Below are positions 6,284-11,958 of a DNA stretch of 11,958 bases, piece by piece. The DNA comes from Gammaproteobacteria bacterium (GTDB taxonomy: Bacteria > Pseudomonadota > Gammaproteobacteria > Steroidobacterales > Steroidobacteraceae): positions 1,480 to 13,437 of the forward strand of contig VBNY01000184.1 of the NCBI GenBank assembly GCA_005877705.1. Reading direction: 5' to 3'. Under the pieces are notes generated by a model that saw nothing but the letters and a program-made list of their open reading frames with translations, was not told the origin of the DNA and did no database searches. Position 1 is the first letter of the stretch; every line of letters begins with the position of its first letter. Made by a program: the position numbers and the translations under genes.

Positions 6284-8881
6284 TCAATCGCCACGCGCCT
6301 TGGGGCGTTTGCCAGCCATCGCAACCGCCGCGGCTCGCGACGGCACGTTCAGCTTGGCGAGAATGGCCGACACGTGGTGCTCGATTGTCTTCGGGGACAG
6401 GAAAAGTCGTTTCGCAATCGCGCTGTTATGCAAACCTTCGGAGAGTTGCGCCAGAATCTCGACTTCGCGCTTGGTGAGGCCGTGCGGGTGGCTTCGCGTG
6501 GAGGTTATGGCGCCCCGGGGTATGCAGCGGATACCTCGCGCCCGCATGTGCCTGCGTAAGGCCCGAGCAGCCGGCGCTGCGCCCAGTCGCTCAAGAATGG
6601 CGAGCGCTTGAAGCTGTTCGCGCTCTGTGCCGATCAGGGCGAGCGCGGTCGCGTGCTCGTACGGACAGCCGAGTGTCTCCCACGCTCGCGCCGCGCCCCG
6701 CAAGTCACCTGCGACCTCCAGTGCATAGGGTTCCGCTATGCCCTGGGGTGGCTCGCTAAGAGCGCCGCCGCGCCACAGTCGGATCGCGAGGGCGCCGCTC
6801 ATCCACGGATCATGGCTCTCGCGCGCAAGCTCGTACGTGGTTTGAAGCTCTATGGTCCGCTCCCGATCGCTCGCGAGACATGCCGCGTCGGCGCGAGCGG
6901 CGGCGAGCGGTCCGAGGTGTTGCAGCCCTCGCGTCGGGACGGCCAACGTCCGTGCCTCCTCGAGCGGCGAGCTCGCATCAGCGTCGCCGCGCCGCACGCG
7001 CACGTGCCCGAGGGCAGTAAGTGCGGTGATGCGGCTGATGGTCATAGTCTCCGGGTGCGCCAGCACCGCTTCCGCGTCCTCGCAGGCGGTCTGCCAGTCG
7101 CCTTGGCCGAATCGCGCGCGCGCCCGCAAAGCGAGCATGTAAGGCCGCGCGTAATCGACGTCGTGCTCCTCGCAATACGCCAAACCGTCGCTCAGGTATC
7201 GGGCCGCATTGGCGTAGAGATGTTGCTCTACCGCATTGGCGGCGAGGTTCACGTATGCGCGCGCCACGTGTTCGTGAAAACCGGCCGCGCGGGCGAGCTG
7301 CAGACTGCGTTCGAGGTCGGACCAGCCCGCGGCATCGCACACGAGCAGACGCGCCGTACCGAGATTGTTTAACGCGTGGCTCAGTATTTCGTCATTGCCG
7401 AAGCGTTCCGCGAGCTCTATCGCCCGATGCGCCCAGCTGATCGCGGGGTCCACCTCGTGAGCCAGCATGGCGAGCTGCGAGCGATTGCTGTACGCCATGG
7501 CGAGCTCCGGACCCGCCGGCAGCGACTCGAGCGTCGCGACGGCCTCGGCGGCATAGCGATCGGCTTCGACCTCTCGGCCCAGAATCCAACTCAGACGCGA
7601 CAGCCAACGAAGTGCGTCGCCTTCCCTCAGACCCGAACCGCTCGTTTTCCAGATTTCCAAAGCAGTACGCCTCGCTTCGATGGCGCGCTCGATCTGATCG
7701 GTCAGATAGCACTCGTACGAGACCTGTTCGAGCAGGGTTGCCCGTTCGGTCGCGGAGAGCTCGTCCGAGTAGTGCAGCGCGACCTCGTATTGCGCGGCCG
7801 CTTCACGGTGTGCACCGACTGAGGCCGCCTGCGCCGTGGCGATCGGTGCAAACCGCAAAATGTCCCGTGCGCTGTGCGCGCCAGCTGCGTGGTGGGCCAG
7901 GCGCGCGTGCGAGACCTCTGGGCGCTGCGCAAGAATCGAGAGCACCCTCACGTGCAAAGCTTGCTGACGAGCTGGGGAGAGCGCGTCTTCAAGGGCGCGT
8001 CGGGCGAGCTCATGCCTGAAGGCAAGCGAACCGTCCTCATCCCGGACCATGCCGATGCTGAGGCATCCCTCGAGGCCCGCGTCGTCAACCTGTGCGGCTT
8101 GTTGCAGAAGCCAGGCTTCGGTCTTGCCAGGCACGATGGCGACGACCTCGGCAATCTCGCGTTCGGCCGGTGACAGGCGCGCCGCACGGGCGAGTACGGC
8201 ATCGCGCACGGTTACCGGTATCGAATCAGCGACCGCGGCCAGAACTTCAGTGACGAAGAACGGATTGCCGTCGGTTGCCCGGTGCAGACCCTCCGAAGAG
8301 CGGCCTGCGGCGCTTGCGAGCTTGGCAACCGCACCTTCGGACAGTGGGCCGAGACTCATGCGGTGCACGCTGGCACGCGGCAAGTCCGCGACTACAAATC
8401 GGAGAGCATGGCGCGCACCGACCTCATCGTCGCGGTACGTGACCACCAGCATCGCTCGTGTGCGATGAATGCGGCGGCCCAGGAACTTGAGCAGATCGAG
8501 CGTCGCCTCGTCCGCCCACTGCATGTCTTCGAGCACCACGAGTGTCGGCGTGTGCTGACGTTCCAGCTCATCCAGAGCGGCCGAGAAGATCGCTTCGCGG
8601 CTGGCCGGCGCAGATAACGCCTCAGCCAACGCGCCTTCGGTCTGCCGCGCAATGTCATGCAGCGGCCCGAGCGGACGAGGCGTGAAGAGTGCGTCGCAAG
8701 CTCCCCAGAGCACCCGCCGCGCGCAGCTCTGGCGTTTTGCGAACTCCTGCAGCAGTGCGGTCTTGCCAATACCCGCCTCGCCACTCACGAGCGCGAGGCA
8801 CCCGCTGCGCCCGACCGCCGCTTCCAGCCAGGCGGTCAGCTCGGTGAAGCATTGTTCGCGCTCGAGTAGCTCGATGGCCAT
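6284..8881 (-). CDS. Large ATP-binding LuxR-family transcriptional regulator (LAL/MalT-like)
   Basis: Predicted cytoplasmic signal-transduction ATPase and DNA-binding protein of 865 residues, a usual size for the LAL type. Near the N-terminus is Walker A GEAGIGKT (about 34-41) and Walker B LEDMQWAD (about 117-124), the AAA_16/STAND type. The long middle is rich in Ala, Leu and Glu helices with TPR-like pairs (for example AWSDLERSLQLARAAG, HVARAYVNLAANAVE). The C-terminus ends in a LuxR HTH with GLTKREVEILAQLSEG and NSAIAKRLFLSPKTIEHHVS. I start it at ATG 8881 (MAIELLEREQ), which matches how these proteins begin; an in-frame TTG at 8938 would add 19 residues but falls inside a possible -35 box. 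The inducer and target genes cannot be told from sequence. It faces nasR tail to tail and has no visible partner gene, so a link to nitrogen is unsupported. Confidence 0.88.
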   Translation of the reverse strand: MAIELLEREQCFTELTAWLEAAVGRSGCLALVSGEAGIGKTALLQEFAKRQSCARRVLWGACDALFTPRPLGPLHDIARQTEGALAEALSAPASREAIFSAALDELERQHTPTLVVLEDMQWADEATLDLLKFLGRRIHRTRAMLVVTYRDDEVGARHALRFVVADLPRASVHRMSLGPLSEGAVAKLASAAGRSSEGLHRATDGNPFFVTEVLAAVADSIPVTVRDAVLARAARLSPAEREIAEVVAIVPGKTEAWLLQQAAQVDDAGLEGCLSIGMVRDEDGSLAFRHELARRALEDALSPARQQALHVRVLSILAQRPEVSHARLAHHAAGAHSARDILRFAPIATAQAASVGAHREAAAQYEVALHYSDELSATERATLLEQVSYECYLTDQIERAIEARRTALEIWKTSGSGLREGDALRWLSRLSWILGREVEADRYAAEAVATLESLPAGPELAMAYSNRSQLAMLAHEVDPAISWAHRAIELAERFGNDEILSHALNNLGTARLLVCDAAGWSDLERSLQLARAAGFHEHVARAYVNLAANAVEQHLYANAARYLSDGLAYCEEHDVDYARPYMLALRARARFGQGDWQTACEDAEAVLAHPETMTISRITALTALGHVRVRRGDADASSPLEEARTLAVPTRGLQHLGPLAAARADAACLASDRERTIELQTTYELARESHDPWMSGALAIRLWRGGALSEPPQGIAEPYALEVAGDLRGAARAWETLGCPYEHATALALIGTEREQLQALAILERLGAAPAARALRRHMRARGIRCIPRGAITSTRSHPHGLTKREVEILAQLSEGLHNSAIAKRLFLSPKTIEHHVSAILAKLNVPSRAAAVAMAGKRPKARGD

Positions 8882-8909
8882 AGTGCCGGGCAATCCCCCG
8901 TGCTCTTTA

Positions 8910-8938
8910 TTTGTAGACCATATGAATGTGCTACGCAA
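8910..8938 (-). promoter_or_regulatory. Possible sigma-70-like promoter of the LuxR-type gene
   Basis: On the minus strand TTGCGT (8938-8933) and TACAAA (8915-8910) are 17 bases apart, matching the -35 and -10 consensus at three and four of six positions. Transcription would begin near 8903, about 22 bases before ATG 8881, which agrees with the shorter start. The match is modest. Confidence 0.3.
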
Positions 8939-8979
8939 AGCGGGATCTCACTCCAATGCCTGAGTGTCATCGCTTTGCT

Positions 8980-9334
8980 TGCAACGGCCCCAGCGCCGCT
9001 ACACGCGCGCAGGCTCTCGGCCTGCTTCACAATCTCCTCTAGGTGACGGATCAATTTCTCTTCATTCGCGTCGATCATGCTGCCGAGCATCGCATCAGCA
9101 GTGTTGGAAACGAGAATATCTCGGATCTTGCGCTTGCTTCCTCCCGTGCTCCGCGTCGTCGCCCCAGGCCTCATGGGCGCCGGCTTGTGCCCGGAACGTC
9201 CGAATCATGTCGCGACCAATGGCAGGACACACAAGGCGAGCATTGCCAATGTCGCGGTTGCGATTGAATGTGGGAAACGTGTTGATCTGGCCATCTGCCC
9301 GCCAATTCACACCGTAACAGCGGGCCCATCGCAC
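8980..9334 (-). pseudogene. Possible decayed coding remnant in two minus-strand frames
   Basis: One minus frame (9334-9095) reads YGVNWRADGQINTFPTFNR and then GRDMIRTFRAQAGAHEAW. A second, overlapping frame from 9174 continues with KIRDILVSNTADAMLGSMID and EEKLIRHLEEIVKQAESLRA, an amphipathic helix with fairly GC-rich third codon positions. Moving from the first frame to the second near 9174 would give one continuous protein of about 110 residues or more, as expected of a gene broken by a frameshift. I recognise no family, and both frames could be chance. The end near 8980 is my estimate from where the second frame stops looking coding. Confidence 0.22.
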
Positions 9335-9483
9335 AGTCGGCGAGTCCGTGCTGCCCGCGGAGAGTCATCGCCGTGCCGGCGTACATCGGTTGCTATTCGT
9401 TGTTACGCTAACCGAAGCGGACGTAACTTAGCTGCAACGTGTATCCGGCACGCTACCAGAGCCGCTAATCGAAGGGACCCCCA

Positions 9484-9678
9484 ATGTCGAAGGTAGGTAT
9501 GCGCGCGGTTAATCACAAAGTCAATAAGGGGGAAAGCGCTTTCCTTTACAGCTGGGTCAAAGCTCGCGGTTTGGGTAACTCTAATGCCACTTGGGCGACC
9601 TCTGGCTTCCAACGGAGTAGCGCTTCCAACGGAGTAACGAGGCACGCTTGTGGGGCCACCTGCTGCATTGCCGCATAG
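9484..9678 (+). CDS. Weak candidate small ORF with Cys-rich C-terminus
   Basis: 64 codons starting ATG 9484, preceded by GAAGGGA about six bases upstream, a fair Shine-Dalgarno. The product begins MSKVGMRAVNHKVNKG, is polar and Ser/Asn-rich in the middle, and ends HACGATCCIAA with three clustered cysteines. Codon third positions are not GC-biased as in the neighbouring genes, and the frame includes an imperfectly framed 17-bp-period DNA repeat, both of which argue against a conserved protein. No neighbour suggests a role. A short secreted or modified peptide is conceivable, but it is more probably a chance frame. Confidence 0.2.
   Translation: MSKVGMRAVNHKVNKGESAFLYSWVKARGLGNSNATWATSGFQRSSASNGVTRHACGATCCIAA
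9605..9636. repeat. Short tandem direct repeat, 17-bp period
   Basis: The 15-base word gcttccaacggagta occurs at 9605-9619 and again at 9622-9636. The period of 17 is not a multiple of three, so it does not encode a repeated peptide. It probably reflects slippage or duplication in non-coding DNA. Confidence 0.7.
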
Positions 9679-9919
9679 AATTTTTCGGATGCCAGCTCTA
9701 ATTGACGCAGAGGGCACAGTAGTTACGCTCAACCTCCGTAGACTGTCCGGATGTGACCGTTTCTGCCGGTAGCGAACGGCGGCTTTCGGGCAGGCTGGTG
9801 TCGTCTCCGAATCTGGCACAGAAGAGGGCCGCGAGTAGCACTCGCTCGAGCGGCCGGCAGCCTGCAAGAGAAAATAAACGCTCCCGTTAACTTCCGTCGC
9901 GCCGAGGTGACCGGCCCCG

Positions 9920-11125
9920 TCAAGCTGCATATCCCGGGCGGGAAGCCCCGAGGAGCGGGGGCGTCTCCAACGACTTGGTGAACATCAGACGCTGCCACAG
10001 GAAATCCGGATCCGTGGCAAGCCGGCGCAAGCCCGCCAGCGCCTCCTCGAGCTTTCGCCCGCCTCCGTTCGCGTGATAAATGAGCTGTTTGTTTGCAGTC
10101 GCTTGTGGAGATGCGCGGTTGACAAACGCGTCGCGACGCGCCGTCGAATAGCGATCCAACACTTCTTCATCGGCGCCCTCGAGAACGATCGCGGTCAGCG
10201 CAGGGTAGAGTGCGAAACTGTCAAACAGGCCGGACGTCAGGCCAAGACCGCCAGTTGGATTGGTAACATGCGCTGCATCGCCGGCCAGGACGACGCGGCC
10301 GACACGATACCGCTGCGCCGAGCGCTGGTGCATACTATACGGGGATGCTCGTTCGAGCTCGTAGTAGCCCTGGCCAGGCAGTATCGCCTCATATGCGTGC
10401 GGCAGCCGCTCGAGGAAAGTCTCCTCCGGAAGCGTTGCGTCTTCCATGTACGTGCAGCGCCAGAGGCCCTCATTATTCAAAATGGCGATAACCGCGCCAA
10501 AGCGATCGTCGATTACGAACGTCGCGCGCGCGTAGCCATAGCGCTCGAAATCGTAATAGACGTTGGTGGCCACGAACCGCTCCGGCCACGTTATTCCGTC
10601 GAAAGAGAGACCGAGGAGTCGGCGCACCGTGCTCCCGGCGCCGTCTGCACCAATGACCCACCTGGCGCGCAGTTCTTCCGTGTCGTGCTCTGTCACCACA
10701 GAGAGCGTCACCCCGTCAGCATCCTGGTGAAGCTTCTGAAGTCGAGTGCCGAATCGGACAGTCGCGTTCGAAAAGGTTTTCAACCGGCGCATCGCAATCT
10801 CGGCTATACGATGCTGGCCCAGATGCAGGTTATAGGGGCGGGGGGTGTGCCCCTTCAGTATCTCCATCGAATAGACAATGCGCTCGCCGGTACTTCGGAC
10901 GAGGTACGTGTAGTCCTGCTTGCGCACGCCGGCGGCCTCGGCCTCTTCCAGCATTCCCAGGCGCCCTAAACCGCCGAGAACCGACCAGAAGTACACCGCC
11001 GCCCGCGGGGAGTTGATGATGTGCGGTTCGGCTTCGATGACACTCACGCGGACTCCGGCTTGAGCTAGGCCGAGAGCGTTGATGAAGCCGATTGGTCCGC
11101 CTCCGATGATTATCACGTCTTCCAT
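9920..11125 (-). CDS. FAD-dependent monooxygenase (p-hydroxybenzoate hydroxylase fold), substrate unknown
   Basis: Class A flavoprotein monooxygenase, 401 residues from ATG 11125. The N-terminal dinucleotide-binding motif is EDVIIIGGGPIGFINALGLA with GGGPIG at 8-13. The family DG motif follows (GADGAG, 159-164, then STVRRLLG), then the GD motif (VVLAGDAAHVTNPTGGLGL, about 278-296) that contacts the FAD ribityl chain. These three place it with PHBH/PheA/MhpA-like hydroxylases acting on aromatic or polyketide-like substrates with NAD(P)H. The frame is open up to 11287, but the 54 added residues are unlike the family, so I take the internal ATG; its RBS is weak. The C-terminal tail is short, without the thioredoxin-like domain of PheA-type enzymes. 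There is no pathway neighbour in the window, so the substrate cannot be named. Confidence 0.85.
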   Translation of the reverse strand: MEDVIIIGGGPIGFINALGLAQAGVRVSVIEAEPHIINSPRAAVYFWSVLGGLGRLGMLEEAEAAGVRKQDYTYLVRSTGERIVYSMEILKGHTPRPYNLHLGQHRIAEIAMRRLKTFSNATVRFGTRLQKLHQDADGVTLSVVTEHDTEELRARWVIGADGAGSTVRRLLGLSFDGITWPERFVATNVYYDFERYGYARATFVIDDRFGAVIAILNNEGLWRCTYMEDATLPEETFLERLPHAYEAILPGQGYYELERASPYSMHQRSAQRYRVGRVVLAGDAAHVTNPTGGLGLTSGLFDSFALYPALTAIVLEGADEEVLDRYSTARRDAFVNRASPQATANKQLIYHANGGGRKLEEALAGLRRLATDPDFLWQRLMFTKSLETPPLLGASRPGYAA

Positions 11126-11410
11126 CGAGCTGATTCTGCGGTTGTACGACCTGGAAATATCCGCGTGGCATCGAGCATCCGCTAGATGGGTGCAAATCCC
11201 TAGATAGTTCACCCGTTGACGGTCGAGTTTGTAGCGAGCACGATCCGTGTGCGTCGTAGTAGGACTACTGACGAGTAGAAAAAACATCCCGCAACTTACT
11301 CTGAGCGATTAGCAGGGACGGGGCTCAAAGGCCACGGACTGTGTGATGGTCGGGGTATAGCGTGTCGGGTTTATTTTGGTAAATCTATCGCGGCGTCAAG
11401 TGGGAATTAC
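11126..11410. promoter_or_regulatory. Divergent intergenic region between monooxygenase and secreted-protein genes
   Basis: This stretch should hold promoters for both divergent genes, but I see no strong -35/-10 pair on either strand. Short repeats are present: CTAGAT at 11182-11187 and again at 11200-11205 (18-base period), and a small GTAGT/ACTAC inverted repeat near 11256. Such spaced repeats could be operator half-sites. AT-richer sequence at about 11365-11410 may be the plus-strand promoter. Confidence 0.3.
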
Positions 11411-11448
11411 TAGAACCAGGAGAGGAGCCTAGAACCGGGAGAGGAGCC
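11411..11448 (+). repeat. Tandem 19-bp duplication carrying the RBS of the next gene
   Basis: TAGAACCAGGAGAGGAGCC (11411-11429) is followed at once by a copy differing at one base (11430-11448, G for A at position 8). Each copy holds a GGAGAGGAG Shine-Dalgarno core. The second lies at normal distance (about 7 bases) from the ATG at 11453; the first is a perfect spare placed too far upstream for that start. Confidence 0.85.
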
Positions 11449-11452
11449 ACTC

Positions 11453-11958
11453 ATGCATGCCCGTCGATTCGCCCTTCTCACGTTTGTCTCTTTTGCGTTC
11501 GCCGGTGTCGCTGTCGCCAAGGACGCCGGTAATGCCACGGATGCCATCAATCCGCATTCGCCGCGCTACGGTCACCCCTACCGACACGGCGTCCACCCGA
11601 CGCGGGAAACCCACGAGAAAATGAAAGCATGGGAAGCCGCCAACCGTGGTGTGGTGCGGCCGGCCGATGCGGAACACAAAGAGCGAGGCAGCGTTGGCGC
11701 GACGGAGCCGGCCATCGCCGCTGCCGCCACTGGCCCGGAAACCCTGAGCTTCGGAGGCGGCGTCGATTCGATCGGCGTGACCAGCGGCGCGCCCAAGGTG
11801 TACCTGGTGTTTTGGGGTACGCAATGGGGCACGGAGGGAACGAACTCCAACGGCTACGCGACATTCACGGGCGACCCGAGGAACGCTGCGCCCTATATTC
11901 AGGCCTGGATCAAGGGTCTGGGCACCAATGGCGAGCTTTGGTCGGGCGTGATGACTCA
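11453..11958 (+). CDS. Exported protein of unknown function, 3' end beyond window
   Basis: 168 codons are visible with no stop before the window end. The N-terminus MHARRFALLTFVSFAFAGVA, then VAKD, is a Sec signal peptide: two Arg, a hydrophobic core and a likely cut at AVA|KD. A His- and charge-rich stretch follows (about 35-80, NPHSPRYGHPYRHGVHPTRE). After a Gly/Ala linker comes an ordered domain starting GGGVDSIGVTSGAPKVYLVF, then WGTQWG and further on PYIQAWIKGLGTNGELWSGV. This pattern reminds me of uncharacterised extracellular proteins of soil bacteria, some of which are annotated as putative peptidases, but I cannot name a family or see catalytic residues in the visible part. A second ATG at 11457 is out of frame. 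RBS AGGAG lies about seven bases upstream and sits in a duplicated 19-bp unit. Confidence 0.8.
   Translation, partial: MHARRFALLTFVSFAFAGVAVAKDAGNATDAINPHSPRYGHPYRHGVHPTRETHEKMKAWEAANRGVVRPADAEHKERGSVGATEPAIAAAATGPETLSFGGGVDSIGVTSGAPKVYLVFWGTQWGTEGTNSNGYATFTGDPRNAAPYIQAWIKGLGTNGELWSGVMT

Larger units (their letters stand above)
8882..9919. other. About 1 kb without a convincing gene, possible relic DNA
   Basis: Several overlapping frames exist but none has a full set of start, RBS, codon bias and recognisable protein. Base composition is more mixed than in the flanking genes. The most coding-like pieces are two adjoining minus-strand frames (about 8980-9334). A 64-codon plus-strand ORF (9484-9678) and a short direct repeat (9605-9636) are listed separately. 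The end near 9720-9919 shows no feature I can name. Confidence 0.5.

Noticed and set aside
8882..8938. Upstream TTG start for the LuxR-type regulator
   Set aside because: The added residues precede the usual MAIELLERE-like beginning, and the TTG falls within a possible -35 element.
9720..9919. Impression of a familiar repeated non-coding sequence
   Set aside because: I had a vague sense of having seen similar text in proteobacterial genomes but could not name an element or find defining ends, so I make no claim.
9403..9930. Minus-strand frame of 175 codons starting inside the monooxygenase end
   Set aside because: No recognisable protein, no RBS, Ser/Arg-rich composition like random GC-rich translation. 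It could hold a relic but does not support a gene call.
11126..11287. 54-residue N-terminal extension of the monooxygenase
   Set aside because: Family members begin right before the GxGxxG motif, as at ATG 11125. The extension has no RBS and an unrelated composition.
1..11958. CRISPR arrays, tRNA or rRNA genes, insertion sequence ends
   Set aside because: No regularly spaced repeats, no cloverleaf-like sequence, no transposase and no paired terminal repeats were seen by eye.

Overview
The window looks like chromosomal DNA of a GC-rich proteobacterium, most likely a gammaproteobacterium. That judgement rests on GC content, gene style, a textbook sigma-54 promoter and Klebsiella-like nas control; no marker gene fixes the taxon. 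Five genes are complete. Two more are cut by the window edges.

Left half (1-6096): a nitrate/nitrite assimilation locus. On the minus strand, in transcription order, are a NarK/NasA-type nitrate/nitrite transporter (2866-4269), a hidden 30-codon ORF with a signal-peptide-like sequence (2844-2936), nirB (328-2847) and nirD (1-331, cut near its end). Divergent on the plus strand is nasR (4774-6096), a one-component regulator with an N-terminal NIT nitrate sensor and a C-terminal ANTAR RNA-binding domain. The 504-bp gap between narK and nasR holds, in the narK direction, an NtrC-like palindrome, a perfect sigma-54 -24/-12 promoter, two tandem hairpins with six-base loops starting at the predicted +2, and a strong intrinsic terminator with nine U before the narK start. 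The sequence thus predicts two-step control: nitrogen limitation fires transcription through NtrC and sigma-54, and nitrate-bound NasR lets polymerase pass the leader terminator. The assimilatory nitrate reductase gene is not in the window and would be expected beyond the left edge.

Middle (6284-8881): a large AAA/STAND-type ATPase regulator with a C-terminal LuxR HTH (LAL/MalT-like), convergent with nasR. Nothing ties it to nitrogen metabolism.

Right part: about 1 kb (8882-9919) without a convincing gene, holding coding-looking frames that may be relics, a 17-bp-period repeat and one weak 64-codon ORF with a Cys-rich end. It is followed by an orphan FAD-dependent monooxygenase (9920-11125, minus). 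Finally a divergent, right-truncated gene for an exported protein of unknown function (11453 onward) is preceded by a tandem 19-bp duplication carrying its ribosome binding site.

The points most worth a second look are the dual-control leader and its loop sequences, the odd narK C-terminus with the hidden signal-peptide ORF in another frame, and the duplicated RBS. I found no CRISPR array, tRNA, rRNA or intact insertion sequence.
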